A stretch of DNA of 64,000 bases from an uncultured Neomegalonema sp. Its GTDB lineage: Bacteria; Pseudomonadota; Alphaproteobacteria; Rhodobacterales; Rhodobacteraceae. Where the stretch lies: contig CALFFK010000070.1 of the NCBI GenBank assembly GCA_937957975.1, positions 1 to 64,000 on the forward strand, read 5' to 3'. Of the stretch, positions 52,480-61,355 are shown piece by piece. Numbering within the stretch: position 1 is the stretch's first letter; the number at the start of each line of letters is the position of its first letter. Both the position numbers and the translations under genes were made by a program. The notes below the pieces were generated by a model. The model had not been told where the DNA came from. It ran no database searches and saw only the letters and a program-made list of their open reading frames with translations.

Positions 52480-53045
52480 GCGTTCTCGTTCAACCAGTCC
52501 AGAACATCCACCGCCGCGCGATCCGGCGGAAAGACAGGGTAGAAGACCTTCTTCACGAAACTGTCTTCAATCACCAGCGTTATGCGCTTGAAATAAATTG
52601 TGTCACCGATGCTGAAACGCGGCAAGGCCATGGCATCGCCCAATACGAAATCACGATCACTGAGAAGCGGATAGGGCAGATGCAGCCGCTCTGCCGCTTC
52701 TTTCTGCTCCCCGGTTGCCTGGGTCGAAAGGCCAAACACGCGCCCTGCCCCGGCTTTCGTCAGTTCTTCATGCAAGTCACGGAAGGCGCAGGCTTGCGGC
52801 GTACAGCCCCGCGCACCGGGGATACCGTCCCATCCTTCGGGCAGATCGGTTCCCGGCGTGCCGGTCATCGGATAAACAAAAACCACCGTGCGACCGGGCG
52901 CAGACAGATCGACATTCGTATCATCTGTCGAGGACAGCGGCATGGAGGGCACGGCACAGCCCTTGACCCGTTCCCCCGCGCCGTCGTCTTCGGGTTGTGG
53001 CAGCATATTCCAGTCCACATTCGTCAGGCTGTTGTTGTTCATCAT
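52476..53045 (-). CDS. Peroxiredoxin / redoxin family protein
   Basis: [12 protein letters not shown]...; [57 protein letters not shown]. True start near 53045, not the ORF-track start. Confidence 0.88.
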   Translation of the reverse strand: MMNNNSLTNVDWNMLPQPEDDGAGERVKGCAVPSMPLSSTDDTNVDLSAPGRTVVFVYPMTGTPGTDLPEGWDGIPGARGCTPQACAFRDLHEELTKAGAGRVFGLSTQATGEQKEAAERLHLPYPLLSDRDFVLGDAMALPRFSIGDTIYFKRITLVIEDSFVKKVFYPVFPPDRAAVDVLDWLNENA

Positions 53046-53115
53046 CTCACCCTTCCGCTCGTCGCCCCGCCGCACTATATGAACCGATAACTCAATCTTG
53101 AAACGGGAATCGACC

Positions 53116-53439
53116 ATGGCCAGCATGAAGGATCGCGAAAAGGCGTTCGAAACCAAATTCGCCCATGATGCGGAGATGAATTTCAAGGCCGAAGCGCGCC
53201 GCAACCGCCTGCTCGCCGCATGGGTTGGCGAAAAGCTGGGCATGAGCGACGAGGATACGGCGGCCTATGCTGGTACGTTGATCGCCGCCGATATGAAGGA
53301 TGCGGGCGACGACGATGTGATCGATCAGATCATGGCCGACGCTGCCAAGCGCGATGCAACTCTCGACCGCGATGAGCTGAAGGCGAAGTCCGCCGAATTT
53401 CTGACCCGGACCCGTGCGGAGTTGATGGACGAGGGCTGA
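53116..53439 (+). CDS. DUF1476 family (F1-ATPase inhibitory zeta subunit-like)
   Basis: MKDREKAFETKFAHDAEMNFKAEARRNRLLAAWVGEKLGMS matches the DUF1476/zeta family. Confidence 0.92.
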   Translation: MASMKDREKAFETKFAHDAEMNFKAEARRNRLLAAWVGEKLGMSDEDTAAYAGTLIAADMKDAGDDDVIDQIMADAAKRDATLDRDELKAKSAEFLTRTRAELMDEG

Positions 53440-53447
53440 GACCCACT

Positions 53448-53615
53448 TTGCGCCGGAAGGCCGACCTTCCCACGAAACCGTGCGAAACATGCGGTCGGCC
53501 TTTCGCGTGGAGGAAGAAATGGGCAGATGTCTGGGACGAAGTGAAATACTGCTCGGAAAGGTGTCGTCGCGAACGAAACCGGAAACCGCGCAATGACGGC
53601 GATAAAGCTTCGTAA
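53448..53615 (+). CDS. DUF2256-like small zinc-ribbon protein
   Basis: Read by eye: (TTG)MRRKADLPTKPCETCGRPFAWRKKWADVWDEVKYCSERCRRERNRKPRNDGDKAS*. CxxC...CxxxC pattern; overlaps the photolyase start by 23 nt; below the track cutoff. Confidence 0.85.
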   Translation: MRRKADLPTKPCETCGRPFAWRKKWADVWDEVKYCSERCRRERNRKPRNDGDKAS

Positions 53616-55131
53616 TCTCATCGTCGTCTGCGGCGATCAACTCGACCATGACAGCGTCGCGCTCGACGGTTTCGATCCCGCACGCGACGCCATTCTGATG
53701 ACGGAAGCGGCGGAAGAGGCCACGTATATCTGGCAATCCAAGCGCCGGATCGCCCTCTTCTTTGCGGCCATGCGCCATTTTCGCGATGCCCAACGCAAGG
53801 TGGAACGCACGGTTCTCTACAATGCACTGGACGATGAAAAAGCACCCGGCAGCCTTGCAAGCGGCCTGAAAACCACCATTGCACAATACGATCCCGAACA
53901 GGTCATCATGGTCCAACCGGGTGATTGGCGGGTACGCGAGACATTGGAGGACGCAGCAGGGAAAACCGGCGTGCCCTTTTCAATGCTCGAAGACGGGCAT
54001 TTCTTCACCACCATCCATGATTTCATGGGATTCGCAGACGGGCGAAAACGCTTCATCATGGAAGATTTCTACCGGATGATGCGCAAGCAAACCGGCCTGT
54101 TGATGGACGATGGGCAACCAGCCGGAGGCGCGTGGAACTACGATAAGGACAATCGTAAAGCATTCGGCAAGAACGGCCCCGGCCTGATCGCCCCCCGCGC
54201 CCATTATCAGCCTGATCCAGTCACGCTCGACGTATTGCGCCTTGTTGAAAAGAGGTTTGCAGATTCGCCGGGAACATTGGAAAATTTTGGCGAACCCGTC
54301 ACCAGAGAAGACGCGCTTCACGCACTCGACGATTTTGTTGCCAATCGACTGCGTGATTTCGGAATGCATCAGGATGCGATGTGGGACGGCAGTTCTACCC
54401 TGAATCATTCGCGCATTTCTGCGGCCCTCAATCTCAAGCTTATTGGACCACGTGAAGCCTGTGATGCCGCTATCGCAGCGTATGAAGAAGGGGCCGCTCC
54501 CCTGAACGCGGTAGAGGGATTCGTGCGACAAATTCTGGGGTGGCGGGAATGGGTGCGCGGTCTCTATTGGACGCGGATGCCGGACTATGCCGATTTGAAC
54601 GCGCTAGGAGCAGACCGCAGCATTCCTGATTTTTTCTGGACGGGTAATACGGACATGGCCTGTCTGCGCGATATGATCACGCGACTGCTGCGCACGGGTT
54701 ACGCCCATCATATCGAACGGTTGATGGGAATGGGGCTGTACCTGATGATGATCGGCACGCGACCCTATGACACACATGATTGGCATATGGGTCTTTATCT
54801 CGATGCAATCGACTGGGTTTCCCTGCCCAATATGCTTGGGATGAGCCAGCACGCGGATGGTGGTATTGTCGGCACGAAACCCTACTGCGCGTCAGGTGCT
54901 TATATCGACCGAATGAGTAATTATTGTAATGGCTGTCGTTTCGATCCGAAACAGTCTACCGGCGAGCGTGCATGCCCTTTTACGACGCTGTATTGGGATT
55001 TTCTGGCTCGCCACGAGGAGCGTTTTTCGGACAACAGACGCATGGCATTACAGGTAAACAATTTGCGACGAAAGGACGTGCACGAATTGAAAATCATTCG
55101 TGCACGGGCTGAAAAACTCCGTAATATCTGA
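53593..55131 (+). CDS. Cryptochrome/photolyase-related protein, FeS-BCP ((6-4) photolyase PhrB/CryB) type
   Basis: RNLIVVCGDQLDHDSVAL...RHFRDAQRKV...; C-terminal cluster KPYCASGAYIDRMSNYCNGCRFDPKQSTGERACPFTTLYW consistent with the 4Fe-4S site. Confidence 0.93.
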   Translation: MTAIKLRNLIVVCGDQLDHDSVALDGFDPARDAILMTEAAEEATYIWQSKRRIALFFAAMRHFRDAQRKVERTVLYNALDDEKAPGSLASGLKTTIAQYDPEQVIMVQPGDWRVRETLEDAAGKTGVPFSMLEDGHFFTTIHDFMGFADGRKRFIMEDFYRMMRKQTGLLMDDGQPAGGAWNYDKDNRKAFGKNGPGLIAPRAHYQPDPVTLDVLRLVEKRFADSPGTLENFGEPVTREDALHALDDFVANRLRDFGMHQDAMWDGSSTLNHSRISAALNLKLIGPREACDAAIAAYEEGAAPLNAVEGFVRQILGWREWVRGLYWTRMPDYADLNALGADRSIPDFFWTGNTDMACLRDMITRLLRTGYAHHIERLMGMGLYLMMIGTRPYDTHDWHMGLYLDAIDWVSLPNMLGMSQHADGGIVGTKPYCASGAYIDRMSNYCNGCRFDPKQSTGERACPFTTLYWDFLARHEERFSDNRRMALQVNNLRRKDVHELKIIRARAEKLRNI

Positions 55132-55310
55132 TTGTTCCGGTCGTTAAGGCAACAGCAAGATGTTAAGTATACGACATATGGCAAATATCTGATTCCATAG
55201 ATAAAACATTAAAACAAGCGTGACACTGGCTTCGGTTCGCGGTATGTGGCGCATATCTTGAAGATAAGAATGATGATCGCGCAAAGCGACGCTTTCAGGG
55301 AGAGTTATGG

Positions 55311-55733
55311 ATGGACGGAATGGACACCGATCTACAGGAATATGTTCCCCACGCAGCCGAAGAATTTATGAATGAGCGACAGGAGGAATTCTTTCGCAAA
55401 CGACTTCTGGACTGGAAAAATGACATCCTGCGCGAGTCACAGGAAACTGTCTCAACGCTCCAGAACGATACGCATAACGTCCCGGATGTTGCTGATCGGG
55501 CATCGGAGGAAACGGATCGCGCCATTGAATTGCGCACCCGCGACCGCCAGCGCAAGCTGATAAGTAAAATCGACTCGGCCCTGCGCCGTCTCGACGAAGG
55601 GGAATACGGATATTGCGAACAAACCGGCGACCCCATCAATCTGAAGCGTCTGATGGCACGTCCAACTGCAACGTTGTCACTTGAAGCGCAGGAGTCGCAT
55701 GAACGTAAGGAAAAGGTCTATCGCGAAGACTGA
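55311..55733 (+). CDS. dksA: RNA polymerase-binding protein DksA
   Basis: YVPHAAEEFMNERQEEFFRKRLLDWKNDIL...LISKIDSALRRLDEGEYGYCEQTGDPINLKRLMARPTATLSLEAQESHERKE. Confidence 0.95.
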   Translation: MDGMDTDLQEYVPHAAEEFMNERQEEFFRKRLLDWKNDILRESQETVSTLQNDTHNVPDVADRASEETDRAIELRTRDRQRKLISKIDSALRRLDEGEYGYCEQTGDPINLKRLMARPTATLSLEAQESHERKEKVYRED

Positions 55734-55792
55734 TCCTGTGTGACAAGCGGGGCGGTCCATGATTTCTGCCTCGCAATACGGATATACCGCGT

Positions 55793-57310
55793 ATGACCGG
55801 AACCAAGAGGGCAGCTGCCGCCTCCACGCCTGACGCTTCCGGGCCAGCAATAACCAATGACCGATTCGGCGTGATTGATATAGGCTCGAACTCGGTTCGC
55901 TTCGTTGTGTTCGACAGCGCAATGCGAAGCCCCGCATACTTCTTCAACGAAAAAGTCTATTGTGGCCTCGGCAGCGATATCGAGACGACAGGAGCCTTGC
56001 CACCCACAGGCAAAGCCAAGGCTTTCTCTACCCTGCGCCGCTTCGCACTTCTCGCCAGGGCGCTGGAGGTACGCGATGTCGTCACCATTGCGACCGCCGC
56101 AATGCGGGACGCATCGGATGGTGCAGATTTTGCGAAGGAAATCGAGGCAGGGACCGGCCTGCGTGTCCGAATCGTCAGTGGCAAGGATGAAGGTCGCTTC
56201 TCCGCACTTGGCGTCTTGCTCGGTGATCGACGAACCGAAGGAATCGTTGCGGATATTGGCGGCGCATCAATGGAACTTGCATTTTTGCAGGCCGGTGCTG
56301 TCCGCCATTGCACAACCACACCGCTCGGCCCGTTGCGCCTCAAGGAAACCGGCCTGACGAGCGATGTCCTTGCCGCCTATATTCGTAAGAAGATCAATGA
56401 GAACCTGCCAGATGGCACCCGCCCCGGCCTTGGGTTGACGCTGGTGGGTGGTGGCTGGCGAGCCTTTGCATCCCTTGTGATGCGGCGCACGAAATACCCC
56501 TTGCGCGTTCTGCATGGGTACGAATTCACACGCGAACAGGCGTTGGAGACCTGTGATTGGCTGACCGGAAATGACGCGCCGGACCTCACAGTACACGGCC
56601 TTTCAAAAACCCGCGCAGAGAATGCACCATGGACCGCCCACGTTCTTCGCGCTGTCATTGAACGATTGGAACCCGGAAACCTTGCCGTATCGTCCTGCGG
56701 GCTGCGTGAGGGTGTTCTGTACGAGAGCCTGACCCCGGCCATGCGCTGCGATGACCCGTTAACGCAATCTGCGCAACTGATGGAGCGGGTGGAGGGGCGG
56801 TTCCCCGGCTTTGGAGCGGAACTTGCCCTATGGTGCAAGTCTGCCCTGCCTGAGATGCCCGAACGTATGCGCCTTGCCGCGTGTATGTTGGCCGATGTGA
56901 ACTGGCGGGTACACCCCGATTACCGCGCTGGCGCTTGCTTTACCACAGCCACACAATCCAGCCTCGTTGGCATGACCCATACCGAACGCATGATACTCGC
57001 CGTCGCCCTCGCCTATCGGTACAAATATGCAAAAGCGACGGTGGAGCGCAACGGAGGCAGCGCAATCCTCGACAAGGAACAACGCCGGATCGCCGAAGCG
57101 ACTGGTCGCATCATTCGGCTTGGCGCGATGTTGACAGGGGCAACGCCGGAGTTACTGCACCGTTGCTCGCTGCACCGTGATGCAACGACGTTAACGCTGA
57201 CGATACCGACCGATCTCGAAGCGCTTGCATCCGAAGCGGTGGAGCGGCGTCTCGATACGGCAGCATCACTTCTGGAGCTTGCTCCGAAAATGGTGACGGG
57301 CGGCAAATAA
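55793..57310 (+). CDS. Ppx/GppA family phosphatase
   Basis: FGVIDIGSNSVRFVVFD...IVSGKDEGRFSALGVL...GIVADIGGASMELAFL. Confidence 0.94.
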   Translation: MTGTKRAAAASTPDASGPAITNDRFGVIDIGSNSVRFVVFDSAMRSPAYFFNEKVYCGLGSDIETTGALPPTGKAKAFSTLRRFALLARALEVRDVVTIATAAMRDASDGADFAKEIEAGTGLRVRIVSGKDEGRFSALGVLLGDRRTEGIVADIGGASMELAFLQAGAVRHCTTTPLGPLRLKETGLTSDVLAAYIRKKINENLPDGTRPGLGLTLVGGGWRAFASLVMRRTKYPLRVLHGYEFTREQALETCDWLTGNDAPDLTVHGLSKTRAENAPWTAHVLRAVIERLEPGNLAVSSCGLREGVLYESLTPAMRCDDPLTQSAQLMERVEGRFPGFGAELALWCKSALPEMPERMRLAACMLADVNWRVHPDYRAGACFTTATQSSLVGMTHTERMILAVALAYRYKYAKATVERNGGSAILDKEQRRIAEATGRIIRLGAMLTGATPELLHRCSLHRDATTLTLTIPTDLEALASEAVERRLDTAASLLELAPKMVTGGK

Positions 57311-58057
57311 CGAAACCGCAGCAGCGTTCGAGACGTTGAGCGATGCAAACTCCGCCGCCGAGGGGATGCAGGCCAGAACGTCGCAGGTTTCCCGCGTTCG
57401 GTCACGCAAACCCGGCCCTTCCGCCCCCAGCACAAGGCCGAGCGGGGCCGATCCCGTGGCTTTGATGGCCTGATCTATATCGCTTTCCACTTCTCCGGCG
57501 AGGCCGATCATCACATAGCCGTCCTTCTGCAAATCCTGCATGGTATCGGCAAGATTACGGACACGCAGATACGGTTGGCGCTCCAGTGCGCCGCTCGCCG
57601 CTTTCGCCAAGGCTCCGCTTTCGGGGGCCGAATGGCGCGAGGGGGCAATGACAGCCGAAGCACCAAAGACTTCCGCTGAACGCAGGATCGCACCCACATT
57701 ATGTGGATCGCTCACCCGGTCGAGCAAAAGAACAACCCGCCCATCTTCCGGCGGGCAAAGGCTGGCAACGTCGCCCCAATCCAGCGCCTCCGTTTCCAAC
57801 GCCGCGCCCTGATGCACCGATGCCGGATCGAGCGGGGCCGAAAAACGGCGGGCATCGCATAGCTCCGGCTCGATTCCCGCAGCCGCAATGGCGTCTTCAA
57901 GCTGGTTCGCTGCATTGCGGGTAACAATCAGACGACGTTTTTGGCGGCGCGGATTGTTCAATCCATCACGCACAGCGTGGATGCCAAACATCCAATATCG
58001 TCCATCCGCATCGCGGGGTGGCCCCTTGGGCTTTCGATTGGGTCGTCGATCCTGCAT
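57266..58057 (-). CDS. rlmB: TrmH/RlmB-family 23S rRNA (guanosine-2'-O)-methyltransferase
   Basis: MFGIHAVRDGLNNPRRQKRRLIVTRNA...VLLLDRVSDPHNVGAILRSAEVFGA...LVLGAEGPGLRDRTRETCDVLACIP...LNVSNAAAVSLF; start ATG 58057. Specific RlmB assignment tentative. Confidence 0.9.
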   Translation of the reverse strand: MQDRRPNRKPKGPPRDADGRYWMFGIHAVRDGLNNPRRQKRRLIVTRNAANQLEDAIAAAGIEPELCDARRFSAPLDPASVHQGAALETEALDWGDVASLCPPEDGRVVLLLDRVSDPHNVGAILRSAEVFGASAVIAPSRHSAPESGALAKAASGALERQPYLRVRNLADTMQDLQKDGYVMIGLAGEVESDIDQAIKATGSAPLGLVLGAEGPGLRDRTRETCDVLACIPSAAEFASLNVSNAAAVSLFAARHHFRSKLQK

Positions 58058-58163
58058 TTGCGTGGTGTTAGACTGTGCCGCCCCTGCGCGCAATGCAGCA
58101 CTCGACAGACTCGCGCCTGACGGTAATAGATAGAAGACCCCCGTACCGGAAAAGCGAACCAAC

Positions 58164-59315
58164 ATGACCGCACAAGACATCCTCGCCAAACTGATCGCGT
58201 TCGATACCGTTAGCCACAAGACGAACCTGCCGCTGCTTGAATGGGTAGAGGAATACCTGTCAGGGTTCGGGATCGAGTCGCACCGCGTCTATGACGAGAC
58301 GGGCGAGAAAGCGAACCTGATCGCGACTATCGGCCCCAAAGACGCGCCGGGGATCATCCTGTCAGGGCATGTGGATGTCGTCCCGGTAGAAGGGCAACCC
58401 TGGAGCACCGACCCTTTCGAGGCCACCATCATCGACGGCAAGATGTATGGGCGCGGATCGTCCGACATGAAAGGGTTCTGCGCCTGCGTCCTCGCCGCCG
58501 TACCACAAATGGTGAAGGCAAATCTGGCGACCCCATTTCATATCGTCTTTTCCTATGACGAGGAGGTCGGCTGCATCGGCGTGCGCGGAGCAATTGCTGA
58601 AATCGCGGATTGGCCCGTGAAGCCCCGTGCCTGCATCGTGGGAGAGCCGACAATGATGCAGGTCGTGCTTGGTCACAAATCAAAGCGTTCAATCCGGGTA
58701 ACAGTACGTGGCAGGACGGGGCACTCATCACTGGCCCCCAATTACGTAAACGCCGTGGAATACGCTGCGCGCCTGATCGTTATGATTTCGGATATGGAAC
58801 GGGATTTCGAGAAAAACGGTGCGGTCGATCCCTTGTATGACGTGGGCCATACGACGGCGCATGTGGGAATGCTGCATGGCGGGACGCAGCTCAATATCGT
58901 ACCGGACGAAGCGATTTTCGATTTTGAATTCCGAACAATCCGCGAAGACGATGCCGATGCGCTGGTCGAAAAAGTGCTGACTTATGCGCGCACAGAACTG
59001 GAACCCGCAATGAAGGCAGTTCACCCGGAAGCTGGTTTTGATTTTGAAACCCTGTCCGGTGTGGATGGGTTGGACACAGAGCCAGAGGCAGAAATCACTT
59101 CCTTTGCCAAGTCGCTCGCCCAACGCAACGACCACGCAAAGGTTGCGTTCGGGACTGAAGGGGGACTGTTCCAGACCATGGCCGATATTCCGACCGTCGT
59201 GATCGGTCCGGGAGATATAGGGCGGGCGCATAAGGCAGATGAATATATCGGCCTCGACGAGATCAAGGCAGGCAGTGCGTTCATCGACCGATTGATCGAG
59301 CGTTGCTGTGCGTGA
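58164..59315 (+). CDS. argE: Acetylornithine deacetylase
   Basis: LIAFDTVSHKTNLPLLEWVEEYL...GIILSGHVDVVPVEGQPWSTDPFEA..IDGKMYGRGSSDMKGF...FGTEGGLFQ. Confidence 0.92.
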   Translation: MTAQDILAKLIAFDTVSHKTNLPLLEWVEEYLSGFGIESHRVYDETGEKANLIATIGPKDAPGIILSGHVDVVPVEGQPWSTDPFEATIIDGKMYGRGSSDMKGFCACVLAAVPQMVKANLATPFHIVFSYDEEVGCIGVRGAIAEIADWPVKPRACIVGEPTMMQVVLGHKSKRSIRVTVRGRTGHSSLAPNYVNAVEYAARLIVMISDMERDFEKNGAVDPLYDVGHTTAHVGMLHGGTQLNIVPDEAIFDFEFRTIREDDADALVEKVLTYARTELEPAMKAVHPEAGFDFETLSGVDGLDTEPEAEITSFAKSLAQRNDHAKVAFGTEGGLFQTMADIPTVVIGPGDIGRAHKADEYIGLDEIKAGSAFIDRLIERCCA

Positions 59316-59351
59316 TGGGTGTAATAAAATCCGACCCAGTCAAGCGCGGAA

Positions 59352-59374
59352 GGCGTTGAAGCTGATTCAACGCC
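59352..59374. repeat. Perfect 9-bp hairpin between argE and AEC transporter gene
   Basis: GGCGTTGAA-GCTGA-TTCAACGCC; no T-run. Confidence 0.6.
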
Positions 59375-59447
59375 AGCACCATCTGTTTGTCAGAATGAAT
59401 GCTTCGGGATACGAGGGACAGGCTATCCCTTAATCCGAAAGCCCCCC

Positions 59448-60380
59448 ATGCTCGAAATTCTCGGCATCGTCGCGCCGGTCTTCCTTGTCGTTACGTTGGG
59501 TTATGCAGCATCGCGCCTGCGCGCGATCAGCGACAGTGAAGTCGATACGATGCTGCGTTTCACAACGCGGTTCGCAGTGACCGCCCTGCTTTTCCGTGCA
59601 TCGGCAACCATCGATATGGGTCAGGCGCTCGATCCGGCGATGTTGGCGTCCTATTACCTGCCCGCTTTTGCAGTGTTCGGCATCGGCATCTTGTTTGCGC
59701 GCAAGGCATTCGGGCAAAAGCCGGGCGAAGCGGTAGCGTCGGGGTTCACCGCCCTGTTTGCGAACTCGTTGTTCCTTGGCCTGCCAATCATCGAACGGGC
59801 CTATGGGGCCGAAGCCCTGCCCATTGCATTGGCTATCATCGCGATTCATGCGCCCGTCATGTACTTCGTCGGGATCGTAACGATGGAAAGCACTGCGCGG
59901 GACGGTGCCGGTATCATCGCCGGATTGGGCAAGGTCGCACACAGTCTCAGTCGCAATCCAATGGTGGTGTCGGTAGCGGCCGGATTGGCGTGGAATGTTT
60001 TGGGCCTCCCCTTGCCCGATGCAGCGGAAGAGGCGATGCGATTATTGGCCGGGGCTGCACTACCGTTGGGAATGTTCGGGATCGGCGCGACACTGACCCG
60101 GTATAGCTTTGGCGGTGATCTGGTGGAAACAGGGTTCTTCTCCGCCCTGTCATTGGTGGTCAGGCCGCTGATGGCGATGGCACTGGCTTTTTGGATCTTC
60201 GATCTCGATCCACTGATCGCCAAAGTGACAATCATCATGGGCGCGATGCCGGGGGGCGTGAACATCTACCTATTCGCAACGATGTATAATCGGTCTCAGG
60301 CACTGGCCGCCAATGTAGTGCTGGTCGGAACTGTTGCCGCCATTGTCACCTGCACGCTATGGCTGGCGGCATTAGGATAA
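59448..60380 (+). CDS. AEC family transporter (auxin efflux carrier)
   Basis: MLEILGIVAPVFLVVTLGYAASRLRAIS...FGIGATLTRYS...MGAMPGGVNIYLFA. Confidence 0.9.
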   Translation: MLEILGIVAPVFLVVTLGYAASRLRAISDSEVDTMLRFTTRFAVTALLFRASATIDMGQALDPAMLASYYLPAFAVFGIGILFARKAFGQKPGEAVASGFTALFANSLFLGLPIIERAYGAEALPIALAIIAIHAPVMYFVGIVTMESTARDGAGIIAGLGKVAHSLSRNPMVVSVAAGLAWNVLGLPLPDAAEEAMRLLAGAALPLGMFGIGATLTRYSFGGDLVETGFFSALSLVVRPLMAMALAFWIFDLDPLIAKVTIIMGAMPGGVNIYLFATMYNRSQALAANVVLVGTVAAIVTCTLWLAALG

Positions 60381-60393
60381 GGGAGAGAACCAC

Positions 60394-60741
60394 ATGACAA
60401 TCCAGCGCATCGAACCGGGCACACGCAGCACCCCCGCCGTCATCCATAACGGAACCGTCTATCTGTCGGGTCAGGTGGGCGATCCTGAAGGCGATATTCA
60501 GGCGCAAACGCGGGACGTACTGGCAAAGATCGAGGTGTTGCTGGAAAAAGCAGGATCGTCGAAAGAGCACCTTCTGATGGCAACAGTCTGGCTTGCCGAT
60601 ATGAGCGATTTCGCATCCATGAATGAGGTTTGGAATGCCTGGGTCATCCCCGGTATGCCTCCGGCACGGTGCTGTGGTGAGGCAAAGCTGGCCCGCGCGG
60701 CATTGAAGGTCGAAATCATGATTGTGGCCGCCGTGGCCTGA
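60394..60741 (+). CDS. RidA family protein (copy 1)
   Basis: IHNGTVYLSGQVGDP...QAQTRDVLAKIEVLLEKAGSSKEHLLMATVWLADMSDFASMNEVW...PPARCCGEAKLAR..LKVEIMIVAAVA. Confidence 0.93.
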   Translation: MTIQRIEPGTRSTPAVIHNGTVYLSGQVGDPEGDIQAQTRDVLAKIEVLLEKAGSSKEHLLMATVWLADMSDFASMNEVWNAWVIPGMPPARCCGEAKLARAALKVEIMIVAAVA

Positions 60742-60774
60742 CGGGAATGGTTCACGGGAACGCGCTTCGCTGTT

Positions 60775-60868
60775 TAGAGTAATCGGCGATCAGGTTGAGC
60801 CAAAGAGTGTCAGGAAATGCGCGGCTCCTGGCGCAATTCCTGACCCATCTTGATCGCCGAATACTCTA
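60775..60868. repeat. Nested imperfect inverted repeat (possible MITE/BIME-like element or structured RNA)
   Basis: Outer arms TAGAGTAATCGGCGATCA / TGATCGCCGAATACTCTA (17/18 pairing); inner arms GTCAGGAA-A-TGCGC / GCGCA-A-TTCCTGAC. Confidence 0.75.
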
Positions 60869-61001
60869 GGCAAATTGCGCAACCATTGAAGCGAGTGGCA
60901 GGTCTTCGCATTCGAGCCGGAAGGCGCGAGACAGCAAAACCTGCCTCAACATTTGTGCAAATTACTATAACGTCAGCGGCTCCATACAAAAGGAGCGTCC
61001 C

Positions 61002-61355
61002 ATGACCGAAATTATCCGCAACAACCCCGGAAAACGCATGAGTGAATCCGTCATCCATGGCGGCACAGTCTATCTGTCAGGTCAGGTCGGCGACCCCTCA
61101 AGCGATCTTCAGGCCCAAACACGTGAGGTGCTGGCGAAGATCGAAACGCTGCTCGCCGAGGCGGGATCATCGAAATCGCACATGCTGATGGCAACGATCT
61201 GGTTGGCCGACATGGCCGACTTCGCCGCCATGAACGAAGTCTGGGAAGACTGGATTGTCCCCGGCGCGCCGCCCGCCCGCTGCTGCGGTGAGGCAAAGCT
61301 GGCACAGTCAGAGTTGCTGGTGGAAATTATGATCGTCGCAGCGGTGGCAGGGTAG
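61002..61355 (+). CDS. RidA family protein (copy 2)
   Basis: VIHGGTVYLSGQVGDPSSDLQAQTREVLAKIETLLAEAGSSKSHMLMATIWLADMADFAAMNEVW...PPARCCGEAKLAQ; strong similarity to 60394-60741. Confidence 0.93.
   Translation: MTEIIRNNPGKRMSESVIHGGTVYLSGQVGDPSSDLQAQTREVLAKIETLLAEAGSSKSHMLMATIWLADMADFAAMNEVWEDWIVPGAPPARCCGEAKLAQSELLVEIMIVAAVAG

Noticed and set aside
60810-61058. 82-aa minus ORF in the RidA intergenic region
   Set aside because: Its C-terminal part is generated by the inverted repeat and its N-terminus is antisense to RidA copy 2; no coding signature.
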